Below, piece by piece: positions 32,967-44,748 of a stretch of DNA of 64,000 nucleotides. The notes beneath the pieces were generated by a model. That model was not told where the DNA came from and ran no database searches. It saw only the letters and a program-made list of their open reading frames with translations. Made by a program: the position numbers and the translations under genes. How positions within the stretch are numbered: position 1 is the first letter of the stretch; every line of letters starts with the position of its first letter. Source of the DNA: Lasiodiplodia sp. COLG20 (lineage: Eukaryota; Ascomycota; Dothideomycetes; Botryosphaeriales; Botryosphaeriaceae); NCBI GenBank assembly GCA_009801085.1, contig VNWV01000044.1:28571-92570 (forward strand). Direction: 5' to 3'.

Positions 32967-34139
32967 ATGGCTCCCATACGTGTTGCCCTTGTAGGACTTT
33001 CTGCCAAGTCGTTGAGCAAATGGGGCGCGAGTGTCCATCTTCCATACTTTCTCAGCGCCAACGGCAAGAAAAACTACCAAATCGTCGCACTCCTCAACAC
33101 CTCGGTAGCAGCCGCCACAGCGGCACGAGAACACTTTGGTCTTCCGCAAGACATCAAACCATACGGCGACCCACAGGCCCTGGCCTCGGACCCTGACGTC
33201 GACCTCGTGGTCTGCTCGACCTTCGTCGGCCACCACTTCGACACCATCGCGCCAAGCCTTCAAGCAGGCAAGCGCGTGTTCATCGAATGGCCTCTCGTCA
33301 CGAACGTCAGCGAAGCCACGAAGCTGCAGAGCCTGGCTCCATCGCCGGATGTCTGGGAGCGCAGCATCATCGGGCTGCAAGGCCGCGCATCTGCTCCGGT
33401 CGAGAAGCTGAAGGCGCTCCTGGAGCAGGGCAGCATTGGCAAGGTGCTCAGCAGCCGCGTCGAGGCTAGTGCGGATTTGCTGTCTGTCTCGGCTGGCACG
33501 ATCCCTGAGCCGGCGGCGTTCTTTGTCGACAAATCCAAGGGCGCTAACGGTGTCACTATCGGGTACGGCCACTTCATCGACACCGTGCATGCCGTGCTGG
33601 GCGAGTGGGAGAGTTCTCAGGCCCGCACGCAGATTCAGCGGCCGGAGATCAAGCTGCTCGGTGCCGACCCTCCAAAAGGTGTGACGTCCGACGTCCCGGA
33701 TCTTGTTGCGGTGCACGGAACGGTTACGGGGAAAGAGTATGTTGCTGAGGGCGCGAGTGTAGTCGTGAGCTGGCAGAGCGGCAAGCAGTTTAAAGGAACT
33801 CCAGCACTGGTCTGGACGATCAACGGGGAGAAGGGAGCAATTCAGCTCGTCAGTCAGGCCAGCCCCTTCCTCGGAGCGCATGCGTATAGCGGGCCTGTCA
33901 CGATTCAGATTCACCATCTGGCTACTGATGAGGCTGAGGATGTGACCTGGGAGTGGGAGGATTGGCAGTCTGATCTATCTGAGACCGGAAGAAGCACAGC
34001 TACCCTGTATGATAGGTATGCCGCCTGGGTTCAGCAAGGAGAAAAGGAGATCTCAAAGGGTAAGGAATGGCCGAATCTGGGTGATGCACTACTTAGGATG
34101 AGGGAGATAGAGGAGCTTTTATCTGTTTCTAGCCGCTAA
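32967..34139 (+). CDS. Gfo/Idh/MocA-fold (Gal80-like) protein, 390 aa
   Basis: Single exon. The start at 32967 (ATCATGGC context) is preferred over an in-frame start 81 bp upstream, because the dinucleotide-binding fold begins right after it (IRVALVGLSAKS). Then come VVCSTFVGHHFDTIAPSLQAG and, in place of the usual catalytic EKP, the sequence EWP (Trp108). The C-terminal half has VTIGYGHFIDTVHAVLG. Gfo/Idh/MocA enzymes use the EKP lysine for NAD(P)-linked sugar oxidation. Gal80-type regulators share the fold without catalysis. The missing Lys suggests a regulatory or altered role rather than a standard dehydrogenase. Neighbours give no firm hint on the ligand. Confidence 0.88.
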   Translation: MAPIRVALVGLSAKSLSKWGASVHLPYFLSANGKKNYQIVALLNTSVAAATAAREHFGLPQDIKPYGDPQALASDPDVDLVVCSTFVGHHFDTIAPSLQAGKRVFIEWPLVTNVSEATKLQSLAPSPDVWERSIIGLQGRASAPVEKLKALLEQGSIGKVLSSRVEASADLLSVSAGTIPEPAAFFVDKSKGANGVTIGYGHFIDTVHAVLGEWESSQARTQIQRPEIKLLGADPPKGVTSDVPDLVAVHGTVTGKEYVAEGASVVVSWQSGKQFKGTPALVWTINGEKGAIQLVSQASPFLGAHAYSGPVTIQIHHLATDEAEDVTWEWEDWQSDLSETGRSTATLYDRYAAWVQQGEKEISKGKEWPNLGDALLRMREIEELLSVSSR

Positions 34140-34753
34140 GACAAAAGATAGATTAAGATTGTAACTGAGAACTAAATTGTAAGGTCGAGCAGATTTCACA
34201 TAGCTTCCTCGGCCCACGTCCGTGCATATAGAGGAAACCACCCGGTGCTCTGCCGCCCCAAACTCTCCAGCATGTACTTTTCCGGACCGGCTGAGCGCAG
34301 CGATATCGACCAGTTCATTGAGATTGAGGCTCACGCTGCCGTGTCTCGGCCAATTCAAAGCCGTGGGAGCTTAGCACGTGACAGTGTCGGCTTACGTTGA
34401 AGGCACCGGCTAATGAAAGACAAGGAGTCAATGTCTGATAACGTAGTGATGATCGCTAACGAGGGTCTGAGGCGCAGATAAGCCAGCTCGGATACTTAAA
34501 TTTCGGGCCGACACGTATCCTTGCTGATGGTTACACGAAGCGGGGTTCACGTCAGTCTCACCTCTTAAGTCGGCAAGCACCGCTTGCACTCTGACCGCGT
34601 CCAAACTCTTGACTTCCACGCCCCCATTGCACCTCTTCGCGTATATATCTCGCTTTACGGCCCGTTTAATCTACTGCAAGCAAGATTGTATGAGAGACGC
34701 CTCCAAGGACGAGAACTTCGACACCATCAGGAACCCCGCTCCGGACTTACATC
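34140..34753. other. Intergenic, promoter of the third HET gene
   Basis: No gene is seen. An ATG at 34690 is out of frame with the HET gene and opens a short frame that ends by 34839; it could act as an upstream ORF. Confidence 0.45.
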
Positions 34754-37015
34754 ATGGAGGCCGATGGAACAGGCTCCGCAGGGACTTCTCGAAGCTCAAG
34801 CCTTTTACGTATTGGCTCAGATGCGAAGTCTTCGTGTGAACTCACAGGTCCCTTCCCCGACGGACTTTGCAACCGCTGCCAAGATCTGAAGATTCATGAC
34901 CGTGACGTCGGCGAAAGAAGATGGAGCGAATCCTTCACTGTATCTTACTCACTGGAGGATATTTTGCCAGACCTTCCAGTTCTGTCACAATCCGCACTAC
35001 GCGGGTGCAAGTTCTGTGAACTGCTGAAGTCAACCATCTTTGAGCTTGTATCCGATAACCAACGACATCAGTGGCTTAGTAGCGCAGCCTTATCCACACG
35101 CAGTCCGACCTATACGGTGTTGCACGACGCCGGCCTTTCCTATCTCGAAGTACCAGTGAAATTTGAGAGATTATCCGATGTGGTGGAAGAGACCGAATTG
35201 GTGGATGAGTCTGAATTGGGGAAAATAGTCGAATATAACATTCATTTCGAAGTCGAATCTATAGAAGGTAAGCCTTTTTTTTTTTTTTTAAGAACGGCCA
35301 GTATGTTACTAGTACTAAAAATGGTTTAAGTAGGCGATAGCAGAAGCTGGCTGAACATTACGAGAAGGCCTTTAGAGCGTCACCCGCTATCCGAGAAAAA
35401 TATGGCCAAATTCAAGTCCTGGCTACACCAATGTCATAATGAACATGAACATTGCCAGCTTGACAAAATTACGAAGAAGCTTCCGACACGACTCTTGGCT
35501 GTGGGTGGAGAACCGCTCAACGAATCACCTCGAATCATTATCTGTTCAGAACATCTCACGCTGACAGATTGCGAGGAAACACCGTATATAGCTCTCAGTC
35601 ACTGTTGGGGAAAAGGGATAACGCCGATGAAAACAGAACGCCGTTCACTTTCCGACCGAATGGCAGGTATCCCGCTGGATACTATGCCCCGGACATACCA
35701 TGACGCAGTACTTCTAACCAGGTCTTTGGGAATCTCGTATCTTTGGATCGACTCGCTGTGTATCTTGCAAGACGACAAAGACGACTGGAAGAGAGAATCA
35801 TCATCTATGGCTGAAGTGTACCAGAACGCATATTTGACCGTTTGCGCCTTGGTGACATCTTGCAATGATGGCCTCTTTCGAGGAAGTAGAGAACGGGGAG
35901 TTAGGATACCGTTCGACTCGCAGATCACAGAAGAACGTGGCGACTATTTCCTTCGTCATGCCGCGACCGTCTCTCGTTATGAAAGTATGACATCCCCGGG
36001 ATGCTACGAAACTATCAGAATTCAGGACAGTAGACGAGGAAGCACATGGCTCTCTCGTGGGTGGACTTTCCAAGAAGAGCTATTCTCCACCCGGAGACTG
36101 CTTTGCAGCGAGAGAATGATCTACCTTGATTGCAATATGGCATCATGCTCGGAGAATAGTAGTATACTTTCCAAACCTTTCTCCGAAAGCCTTCCATCAC
36201 GTTTGAGGAACAGCCCTCGCGCCCTCTTGTTCTCCGACTGGTACGGATTCATCTCATACTACTCTGAGAGGTCCCTAACATACGAACAAGATCGGCTCCC
36301 TGCTATCTCATCGTTGGCAGCTTCATTCGCGGAACAAACTGAGGACAAGTACATTGCGGGACTCTGGAAAAATGATCTACGCCGCGGACTTTTCTGGTAC
36401 AGAGCCGATGGTCAAGAGAACCGGCCCAACCTCTCTGACCTGATCAAGAGACTCACGTGTAGATCACAGTTCATTGCACCGTCCTGGAGCTGGGCGTGTG
36501 AGAGCCGCTTTACTAAATGGGTCCGAGGAAATGAGCTTGACTCTGTTCAATACAAGGTGTTGAAGGCGTGGTCAGATACTGACGATATAAACTCTTTCGG
36601 TAGTATTACTAGCGCTCACCTTGTCATGGAAGGTAAACTTCTTGTACTTTCTCACATTTTGTTACGGGCCAGTTTTCGGGGAGATTCCTTTGACGCTAAA
36701 TCACCAGGTTCCTCCTTTGGAGACTGGTATCTGGATTTCGATCCAGAAAAGGACGATGTTGTAGACTGGATGGAACAATCGGAAACCAACCGCGCGATCA
36801 TGTTCATCTTGACAAAGGGAGTTGGTTCGGACCCAATTGGATCCTTCGAATCACTTTCGGGTTTGTTGTTACATCCAACGACGTGCCCAAATGAATACCT
36901 ACGCATTGGGATCTTCCGCGCAGTACGCAGGGCTGATAAAACCGGTCACTTTTTGCCCAGTCTACTCCACGATTTCCTCGAGGACGCGCCTTGTCGTAAG
37001 ATTCGACTTATTTAG
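34754..37015 (+). CDS. HET-domain protein, 731 aa
   Basis: Exons 34754-35267 and 35334-37015; the intron (GTAAGC...TAG) contains a run of 15-16 T. The N-terminal 170 residues have a CNRCQDLKIHD motif and CKFCELLKSTI, the Cys-pair lead-in common to this HET subclass (C-x2-C...C-x2-C). The HET domain begins about residue 256 with YIALSHCWG, then YLWIDSLCILQDDKDDW and MAEVYQNAYLTVCAL, then RGWTFQEE. This layout is the very common fungal HET expansion family rather than the classical het-c/het-e partners. It is 18 kb from the death island, so a direct functional tie is not implied. Confidence 0.9.
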
Positions 37016-37613
37016 CTGTGTCTCTTATTATTTTCGTCTTCCATTTTAGATATTTAAAATGATAGTCTTCCCAAACTATTTCGCCTTCTTCCTAGATGCG
37101 GTTTTATGATCTAAGCGTGATGTCGCTCCAAATTACCCACGTAGTTAATTATAAGGGGTAATTACCACTTATAAATTTTGCCGCTACAGTGACTATAAAG
37201 ATACCAGCTATAGCTTTCAGCCTGGGCGATGTGATCAAGATTCCGGTGTTGGCCGATGCGCTATGCATCTAACCCTTGTAGCTGTGCAGTGTTCCACCAG
37301 CATGACACCGGTGCAGGCGAGAAAACCACGTGATCGATCCGAGACTGCGGCGCAACACCATCCGTATAGCCGCTGTGCCAAGGCAAGGCCCCACAATCCA
37401 AGCATCACTCATTGGAGGAGCCCAAATTCAATATTGCGTCGTACGACAACAGCATATATCTGCCGCTCCTTCGCAAGGCGTGGCTCCTGAAGGAATCAGG
37501 TCTGTAATAGCCAGTGCATGAATAAAGAGGTGTGAGTCCGCCCTGAGCCCGCCGCAATCCTTCCCCAGCGCAATCTGCCCATCCACTTCCTTTTCAATAC
37601 CACCAATCTATCA
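37016..37613. other. Intergenic with one hairpin-forming palindrome
   Basis: No gene is seen. A 26-bp near-perfect palindrome is listed separately. Confidence 0.5.
37149..37174. repeat. Near-perfect 26-bp AT-rich palindrome
   Basis: TTATAAG-G-GGTAATTACC-A-CTTATAA reads the same on both strands except for one mismatched pair. It could be a hairpin, a dimeric regulator site or a trace of a small element. Only the sequence symmetry is observed. Confidence 0.6.
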
Positions 37614-38231
37614 ATGTCTTCAGCCGTAACAACTACCTGGGAGGCGTCCCATACATCAATGCCTACTGCAGCAGGGACGTGCTGCGCTGCTCCAGACGGA
37701 TGGCAAGTCTGCAACCGCGCCTACTGCAGCGACCTCTTTTCAGCATCAATCTCGAGCCAGTACCTCCCCTATGAGGAATGGTACGCCACCAACACGCAAG
37801 CTGTCGAAACATCCCTACCAACGCCATTCACGACGGTCCAGGGTCTACCCGTGGCGACTCAGAGCTTTAACAGCTGCATAACGCCATCCAATGGTACGCC
37901 GAGATGTTGGGATCAGGATTTGCCGGAATTCTTGGTGGAGGACAGGACATTGGCTCCTGGTGAGGAAGCCGTGGTTGGCAGCGTAACTTTGTCGGCGGGG
38001 TCAGGCTACTTGCTTGTGGCATCTGAAACGCTGGGAGGGGCTGGGGCAGTATCGACGAAGACAGAGGCGCAGACTGGATTATCGTCGACGACTGGCGCGG
38101 CGGCCACAGGTACTGACGCTCAGACAACGGTGGTGAGTGATGATAGCGAGGAGAATGGAGCTCAGGGGATGAAGATGATGATGGTTTCGGTGGTTGTGGG
38201 CGCAGCACTTGTATTTCTTGCTTTTCTCTGA
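37614..38231 (+). CDS. Small Cys-containing protein with C-terminal hydrophobic anchor, 205 aa
   Basis: Single-exon frame starting in a good leader context after a CT-rich stretch. The N-terminal half has several Cys (CC, C, C, then C...C). A Ser/Thr/Ala-rich middle (about 145-180) looks mucin-like. The last 21 residues (MKMMMVSVVVGAALVFLAFL) are hydrophobic, as in a GPI signal or tail anchor. No N-terminal signal peptide is visible, which is odd for a GPI protein; an upstream exon may be missing, or the protein may be tail-anchored. No family recognised. Confidence 0.55.
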   Translation: MSSAVTTTWEASHTSMPTAAGTCCAAPDGWQVCNRAYCSDLFSASISSQYLPYEEWYATNTQAVETSLPTPFTTVQGLPVATQSFNSCITPSNGTPRCWDQDLPEFLVEDRTLAPGEEAVVGSVTLSAGSGYLLVASETLGGAGAVSTKTEAQTGLSSTTGAAATGTDAQTTVVSDDSEENGAQGMKMMMVSVVVGAALVFLAFL

Positions 38232-39063
38232 GTCAACACGTTGGGAAGCCGTCCGAGGGACAAAATGTTGAGTTCCCACGAAACGCATCTGCTGAGGCTG
38301 GATAACTGGAATTGAAAAATGTAATAGTCGCATAATACCTAGAATACGTGAAATTAGATAGTTCATTAATAAGACGAGGATGAGGCGGGGTATAGATACC
38401 ATACTCGATGAAGAGGGCCTGGTTAGTTTGCCCGCTTCTTCATGGCCCTCGTGGCTACACCAAACTTTGCAGGGGTGGATCTAAGTGCTCCACTGGCTCT
38501 CATTGCTCTTATCTGTCGTAGCTGTGCCATAGATGCTTTGTATATATAGCTAGCAATCGAGCATATATTTCGCTTCGTTCTATTAGAGACATGGGGCCTC
38601 TTATGTAACCCAGATTTCAGTGCGGTGTTGTTTTTACTTCTGGGTTTAAGTAGTTTCCGATGGAACTGTTATATATTTGCACATTTAGCCTGAACGTCCG
38701 CATAAGACTCAGTTTAAGAGCCATCCGTTCTTTTCAGCGCGTGCAATTGGTTGCATGGTTTATTACAAATCACGCATGTCAGTCCGATGGGATTAAATGC
38801 ACAGACAGTGGGGTCTCCACGTTTTGCGCCATTTGAAACGACGCGACCGCAGCAGAGAGGCAGAGCAGAAGAGCAGTCGCCAAGAGTTTCGGCTCGGATG
38901 CTGGAGTCATCCGATCGGCCGGCCTCGCAAGGTTTGCCAAAAAGGTTTCCAGATCTTCTTGCATTAATGGAGTGCCTCATGCCACCCTTTTATAGGGATA
39001 AACTCGCCAACTAACACGACACCTCAGTTCTGGATAGTCTTCAGAGCAGCGTTGACCGCCGAG
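38232..39063. other. Intergenic; TATA box of the second SDR gene
   Basis: No gene I can support. An 88-codon minus-strand frame at 38714-38980 has a CVICNKPC motif but overlaps the SDR promoter and lacks homology I recognise. A TTTATAGG element at 38989-38996 lies about 70 bp before the SDR start. Confidence 0.5.
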
Positions 39064-40183
39064 ATGCCGCGCATCTCTATCACGAGCCCGTATTTCACCG
39101 GGCCGCTGCTCTGGGTCTTGTGCGGAGCGCCAAGCTCGATTCAGTTACCGGTATTTCGTCTTCTAGGTCGTCTCGGGCCCTTTGTCTTTGCCCCTCGCGC
39201 CGTTTTTGCTGTAAAGCTTCTTTTCGGAATTGGGATCCTCCGCAAGGTGAACGACTGGCTCAACAGAGTGGCTACCAATGGATGGCGTGTTAGAGACGAC
39301 AAGGCTCGCTGGGACTGGTCCAAGGAGATTGCAGTGGTGACGGGTGGATGCAGCGGTATTGGTGAGGTTGTCGTGAAGGGTTTGGTGGCTCGAGGGGTGC
39401 GCGTCGTTATTCTTGACGTCCAGCCACTGCCAGAAAGATTGGAGAACAGTGAGGCTTCAGACGAACGGGATGAAAGTATACAATGTGCTGACCAGTGGAG
39501 CAGACAATATCTTCTATTTCCATTGCGATATTTCCAATTCTGAAGCTGTCTTAAAGATAGCAGAGGAGGTCAAGAGCTTGGTGGGGAATCCATCTATTCT
39601 TGTCAACAACGCTGGTATTGGATCCGGGTCAACTATTCTTGAAACGACACCAGAGCATCTCCACAAGATATTCGGCGTCAATCTTCTTTCCTTTTGGTTC
39701 ACATGCGCTGCTTTCCTTCCGCACATGGTGCAGGAGAACAAAGGTCACATCGTAACGGTTGCCAGCTTGGCCAGTTTCGTCGCCGCTCCCAATCGTGTAG
39801 ACTACACCTCCACCAAAGCCGGTGCATTGGCATTCCACGAAGGTAACTACCGCTACTTCCTAGCTGAGAATCATGGCTCACTTTGTTTTGAAGGCCTCAC
39901 CCTGGAACTTCTCCACAACTACAACGCACCAAACGTCCATACGACCATCTGCCATCCGAGCTTAACGACAACGCCGCTTCTGTCTGAATTCACAGGAGAC
40001 ATTGAGAAAATGAAACCAATACTTCTATCCGCTGAGTCGGTGGGTGATGAGATATTAAACGGTATCTTCTCCTGCCGCGGTGGCCAGATCATTCTGCCTC
40101 GGAGCTTTTCTGCTCTTAGTGGATTGCGTGGCTGGCCGCATTGGATCCAGCAATGGGTGAGAGATCAAGGTGCTGAGAAATGA
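39064..40183 (+). CDS. Short-chain dehydrogenase/reductase, paralogue of the 25-kb SDR, 337 aa
   Basis: Exons 39064-39448, 39504-39842 and 39894-40183. The second intron is 51 bp, divisible by three and free of stops, so unspliced reading would add 17 residues. Splicing gives AFHEG-LTLELLHNYNAP, which matches AFHEG-IGQELRARYNAP of the other SDR, so it is taken as real. The core shows TGGCSGIG, VNNAGIG and YTSTK (Tyr-x-x-x-Lys). The hydrophobic N-terminus (ITSPYFTGPLLWVL) parallels the SDR at 24797-25990, with the first intron at the equivalent place. NAD(P)-dependent alcohol/ketone oxidoreductase of membrane-associated type; substrate unknown. It is convergent with the P450 gene. Confidence 0.92.
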
Positions 40184-40646
40184 GTCGAACTGTGTATACT
40201 TAGCGTTATCATTTAGATGGCGAAAATGGTTTATACTATCCCCCTTGGCGATTTCATCACTGCTCGACAGGAACCGATTCAGTTTCCTATAAATTGCAGA
40301 GTAACTCCAACATCAAATTATTGCGTTCATTCTGCCGCGCGAACCATCAAATGTCATGGGTACCTAATAGAGAAAACAGCTCACACGCTCTCACTAGCTT
40401 TTCCCCTCGGATCAATCTCCTGATACTTCGCAGCCTCACCAATGTCGACTCCAAAGATCCTGCTGTCTCCCTCTCCCCACCACCTCAAGCTGAATGTAAC
40501 CCTTCCAGGCTTGAAGCTGTCCGCTCCTCCATCCTTCGTAGCGATTCACTATTTGTTACATCAGCACTGCTTGATTGCACTACTTCATCTCGTAACCGTT
40601 GCATAAGGCTACTCCCCGCCAGCACGCTCATCTTCTCTACCAAACA
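40184..40646. other. Convergent 3' region between SDR and P450
   Basis: No gene is seen. A plus-strand frame through 40294-41226 is a shadow of the P450 coding strand. Confidence 0.6.
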
Positions 40647-42434
40647 CTACCCCCTTCCCATAAGCGCAGCAATCTCCGGCTCCAGCTCCCTCGCCCTGCA
40701 CGCAACGACAGCCTTCGGGTCCGGCAAGAAGCGTGATTCCAACAAGCTTTTCGGCGGCGACCCAGAAACCTCCCAATCGTACTTCATCAACAGGTGCGCA
40801 AGAGCAATCTTGATCTCGTTGCTCGCGAAGAACCTCCCAGGGCACGCGTGCCTGCCGTGTCCGAAGCTGAGGTATTCGGGAGTAGTAGTGACGAATTGCC
40901 AGCGGTTCGCCTGTCCGGGTTGTGCACGCAACTCAAGAAAGCGGCGGCCGTTGAACTCGTGCGGGTTCTTGAAGACGTCGCCGTCGCGCATGTCGTATGT
41001 CGAGAAACCAATAAAGACGCCCTTGGGCAGGTGCGTGCCGTCGGAGAGGGTCATCGGGGCTTCGACGCGCCTGTTCATGCTCGCTGTTGCCGTGTCAGCT
41101 CTGGAACAAAGCCCCGAGGCATCGATCGGTTTGCTATTTGGATGGGAGAGAGGCTACTTACTTGGGCCGAGGACGTTCAGGCGCTGGCTCTCCTTCATGC
41201 AGCTGTCCATGAGCATCATCTTGTAGAGGCTCGTCTTCTTCCATCCTCCGTCTTCCTTCAACACCCGTGTGATCTCCTCTCTCAGGTCGTCAATGTACTC
41301 TGGATGGTTGATAAGATCATACATGATACTAGTGAGCACGGTGGATGTCGTGTGAATGGCAGCCAAAGACAGGAAAAGCTGGCCTCGAGCCACATCGAAC
41401 TCGCGGTCTCTTCTGGTATCGTCCAGCCAAGAGAGGGAGTCTTGAGGTTTGACGACATCTTTACGGGCCTTCCTGCGCGCTTCTAGTTCGGGCTCGAGGA
41501 TGACGCGAGCGTGTTTGATGAGAGATCGCTGGTAGCGTAGAAGGGGCAGGAAGCGGTGAACGAACGGGCGCAGGAAGGCAGGCCAGATACGAAGAGATTG
41601 CTGCGCCTTGAAGGTGACGGCGGTGAATTTAGTCGATATGTCGATCCAATCCTCGTCGCGGCAGAGACGCTCTCCAAGAAAGACTCGGGCAGACAGGCGG
41701 GCAGCTATTTGGACGGCTACTGAGGAGATGGGCACGCCCTTCCAGTCTGCTTGTTCATGAGCATGGCTACAAGACACCTTGAAGTATGAGTCAAGTTTCT
41801 GCTCACCTCGCCCCACTGGAAGATGGGTATCCAAGATTTCAGTTGTGTGGTTCGATAGAACTTCAGTCAGGCTACCCAGGGACTGGGTTAGGTTTTTGCG
41901 AATTGTCTCCTGGATGATGTCGCCCTGGGTTCCAGCGTGCAAAACATCGAGACCTGGGAAATTGGTAAGACCTTGCTGAAATCAAGTTGTGGTGTTAGCT
42001 AATAATCCCAACGCAGGAATGAAGCTCAACATACACGCTCGAGAAAGCCGGAAAACGATAGTCGAGGGTCGTTACGAATTTCGTCGCACAAAGACAGAGG
42101 AAGGATTACAACTGGGCCGTGTTTGGTTATCACCTGAAAAGCGTGTCCATTGGTCTGTGAAAATTAGCATCTGGAGCGAATGTTGAAATGCTTGAAGACC
42201 ACAGTGTTGTTGGGGATATACTTTGTTAAACCCTTCCTTCATAATTGCAGGGGCATTGTAGTCCCATTGCTCTTTCGCTTTGCGAAGGAATAAGTCGCTC
42301 CCACGCTTGCCGGCAAGATAAAAGGATTTGAAAGGACGATCCTCGCGAGTCAACCAGTACACGAAACAGAACGCCAACGTAGTAAAGAAAAAGAATAGAG
42401 GCGCAGGCCTCTGGTAGTGCTCCATGGATTCCAT
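40647..42434 (-). CDS. Cytochrome P450 (ent-kaurene-oxidase-like type), 508 aa
   Basis: Five exons on the minus strand: 42434-42222, 42154-42035, 41975-41807, 41749-41162 and 41083-40647. The 57-bp third intron (41750-41806) keeps the frame if retained; removing it gives the expected LPVGR-ADWKGVPISS. An N-terminal membrane anchor is seen (PLFFFFTTLAFCFVYWL). The I-helix has AAIHTTS, with His in place of the usual acidic residue, as in many fungal gibberellin-type P450s. The K-helix has ESQR (E-x-x-R). The heme loop is FGHGRHACPGRFF with ligand Cys444. It is an ER monooxygenase that needs a P450 reductase. With the neighbouring SDR and MFS genes it looks like a terpenoid or other secondary-metabolite tailoring enzyme; that is inference. 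Confidence 0.93.
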
Positions 42435-43144
42435 TGCGGAAAAAATAGTAGTCCTTAGAGCTGTCTCGCTTTAGTCGTGAGGTTTTTCGATCTAAAGTCG
42501 ACGGCACTGCAGTTCATATATAATTATACTATCAGTTCGGAAGTACATCATCGCGCCCTTCCCAGCATTCAAAGTTCGAAACCCAAGACTGCGCCTCATA
42601 GTCCCGTAGGATCTTGGCGCTAAGGAAAAGTTACGAGCAAATAATACGAATGCGAATCCGAAACGGCGGGTCGACTGTGTTTTTATTGGATGATGTTTAA
42701 ATACGCGCAACAGTCTTGGCTCGATAACAAGGAGACTTATTATAAGACTCGAAAGCGAAGTAACGCAGCCCTACAGCCGGTGAAACGTATCAATGAATCA
42801 GTGGTTAATTACTAACCAGCACAGCCTCGTTGGTCGTGGCCATTGACTGCTCCCATGGCTGTACAACATCTTCAACTCAGGCCCACTAATGGCCAACCCG
42901 TTCCATCCTTGCCCAGCGATAAGCTTCATTCCGTAAGCAACGACGCTCTATTACCTAAGAAGCCTGCTCAGATGCATTGGCTTTTGTCCTTTTCTCCTTT
43001 TCCTTGCTTGGCGTGCAGAAGGAGAGTCTCAGCCAGCGGAAGTTAATGCGCGGGTATTCGTAGTAATTCAGATGATTGTAAGGCTCATGTCACACGTTCT
43101 TATTCTCAAACAGAGGTGCAGTAATTAATATATACATGTGTTCT
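42435..43144. other. Intergenic, promoter of the P450
   Basis: No gene is seen. The TATA element of the P450 is listed separately. Confidence 0.5.
42515..42526 (-). promoter_or_regulatory. TATA box of the P450 gene
   Basis: On the minus strand TAATTATATATG lies about 80 bp upstream of the P450 start codon. Position and sequence fit a TATA box. Confidence 0.5.
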
Positions 43145-44748
43145 TTATAGATTCTTAAGTTCATATCTTCTTCGAATATACGCGCCATACTTTACAATGA
43201 AAAAAGGGACAGGAATAAGCGCGCAGGAAATAAACCCAAGCAAGCTATTCCCCCATCCCAACCCGAGCTTGTCATACATCTTGGAAGCGCCAAGTGGAAG
43301 TAATGCACCAGCGATAGATCTTGGTGTCGAGAGAGCAGCGAGAGCGGATGCGGAGTACAGATTGAAAGTGTCGACCAGATATACACTTATTGTGATGGTG
43401 CTAAGGACATTTCCTAGAGCATACATTAGCTAAGCGGCTCGACTTGTGTTTGATAGAAATCGTTATACTAACCGAGGCCGAAGAAATATAAGCCGATGAG
43501 CGGAGCAATCCAGTGTACGCGGTATTGAGCAGTCCAGCCGTAAATGAAGAGGCCTATAGGTATGCTGAATGAGGCATAGGGAAGCAGCTTTAGCCGAAAC
43601 TCTGGCTCGAACTCATCCTTTTTCAACTGCTCTGCAGCATCGCCATCGCTCGTCCAACTGTGCCAGATCAGGCTTGTGATAGACCCTAGTCCGACGCTGA
43701 TGAAAACCAACCCAGAAGAACTGGTTGAAAAGCCGTAGGTTTCCTGGAAGACGACGCTTACAGAAGCGAAGAGCAGATAGAGATAGCCGTAGATGACGAG
43801 CATGTATGTAGCGAATATGAGGACCAAAGGCGAGCAGAAAAGGATGTAGTACGGTCTCAGGATCGACCGTTTAAAGAGGTCGGCGCTCGTTAGGCCCTTG
43901 TCGAGTTTTGAGCGGAGTAGTGTATTTCCAGTCTCTCGGCGCAGCATCTTGGTCTTCCGCTCGAGTAGAACGGGTGCGTACGACTCGCTCATGAAAAGGG
44001 CCATGCAGACGGTCAAAGCCCCGGCGATCATAACCAGAACCCAGAAAACCCACCGCCAACCCTTCGATGTGACGAGAAAGCCTCCCATAATGGGCCCGAC
44101 AATTGGCCCCAGCATCGGCACGACGCTGAAGGCAGCCATGACGCGAGCCCTGCTTTCCAGCCTGACGATGTCGGCTATGGTGCCGCCGCCGTTCGAGAGG
44201 ACACAGGAGCCCAGGGCGCCGGAGAAGAAGCGGAAGGCGACGAAGGAGCCGATAGACGGGGCGAGAGCACAGCCGACTAGGAAGGCGACGAACCCGATGT
44301 TCGTAACCAGATAGACGACAAAGCGTCCGTACATTTCAGACATGGGGGCCGCAATCATCGGACCGACAGCGTAGCCCAGAACGTAGACCGACAAGACAAA
44401 GCTGCTGAGCTCGCCGCTGGTGCTGTTGAAGTCGTGCAGGAGCTGCGGCGTTCCGGGAGCGAATGCGGATGATGCGAGAGGGGCCAGGAGGGTCAAGAAG
44501 CTGACAAGAGCGCAGTTGACGAACTTCTTGCGCGTGGGCCAGTTCTGTGGGTTCATCGGGTCATCGTCGCTTTCCCATCCCACAATGTTCGCGTCATCTG
44601 CGTGGCTCGGTGTTTGAACACTGCCTTGCTCGAGATCTCGTGTTATGCTGCTTGCGGGATTGTCGCACGGAGTTGAAGCTTGTGCCTCATGTATTTTCTC
44701 GTCGTCGTAGCCTGGAAGGTCATCCGTTGTGTGTTGCTGATCGGCCAT
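43145..44748 (-). CDS. MFS transporter, DHA1 drug:H+ antiporter type, 514 aa
   Basis: Exons 44748-43473 and 43413-43145; the intron (GTTAGT...TAG) has a GCTAAT branch. A cytosolic N-terminus of about 70 residues ends in DDDPMNPQNWP, the standard lead to TM1. Family motifs are seen: PMSEMYGR, the LGPIVGPIMGGFL antiporter motif C, GWRWVFW and FEPEFRL. Twelve helices are complete, with YSASALAALSTPRSIAGALLPL near the end. Such transporters export azoles, toxins or the product of a nearby pathway using the proton gradient. It is head-to-tail with the P450, 710 bp apart. Confidence 0.93.

Noticed and set aside
38714..38980. Minus-strand frame with a CVICNKPC motif
   Set aside because: Short, no signal peptide, overlaps the SDR promoter; a Cys cluster alone is not enough.
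40294..41226. Plus-strand frame of 310 codons
   Set aside because: Antisense to the last exons of the P450, whose heme-binding loop is unmistakable.
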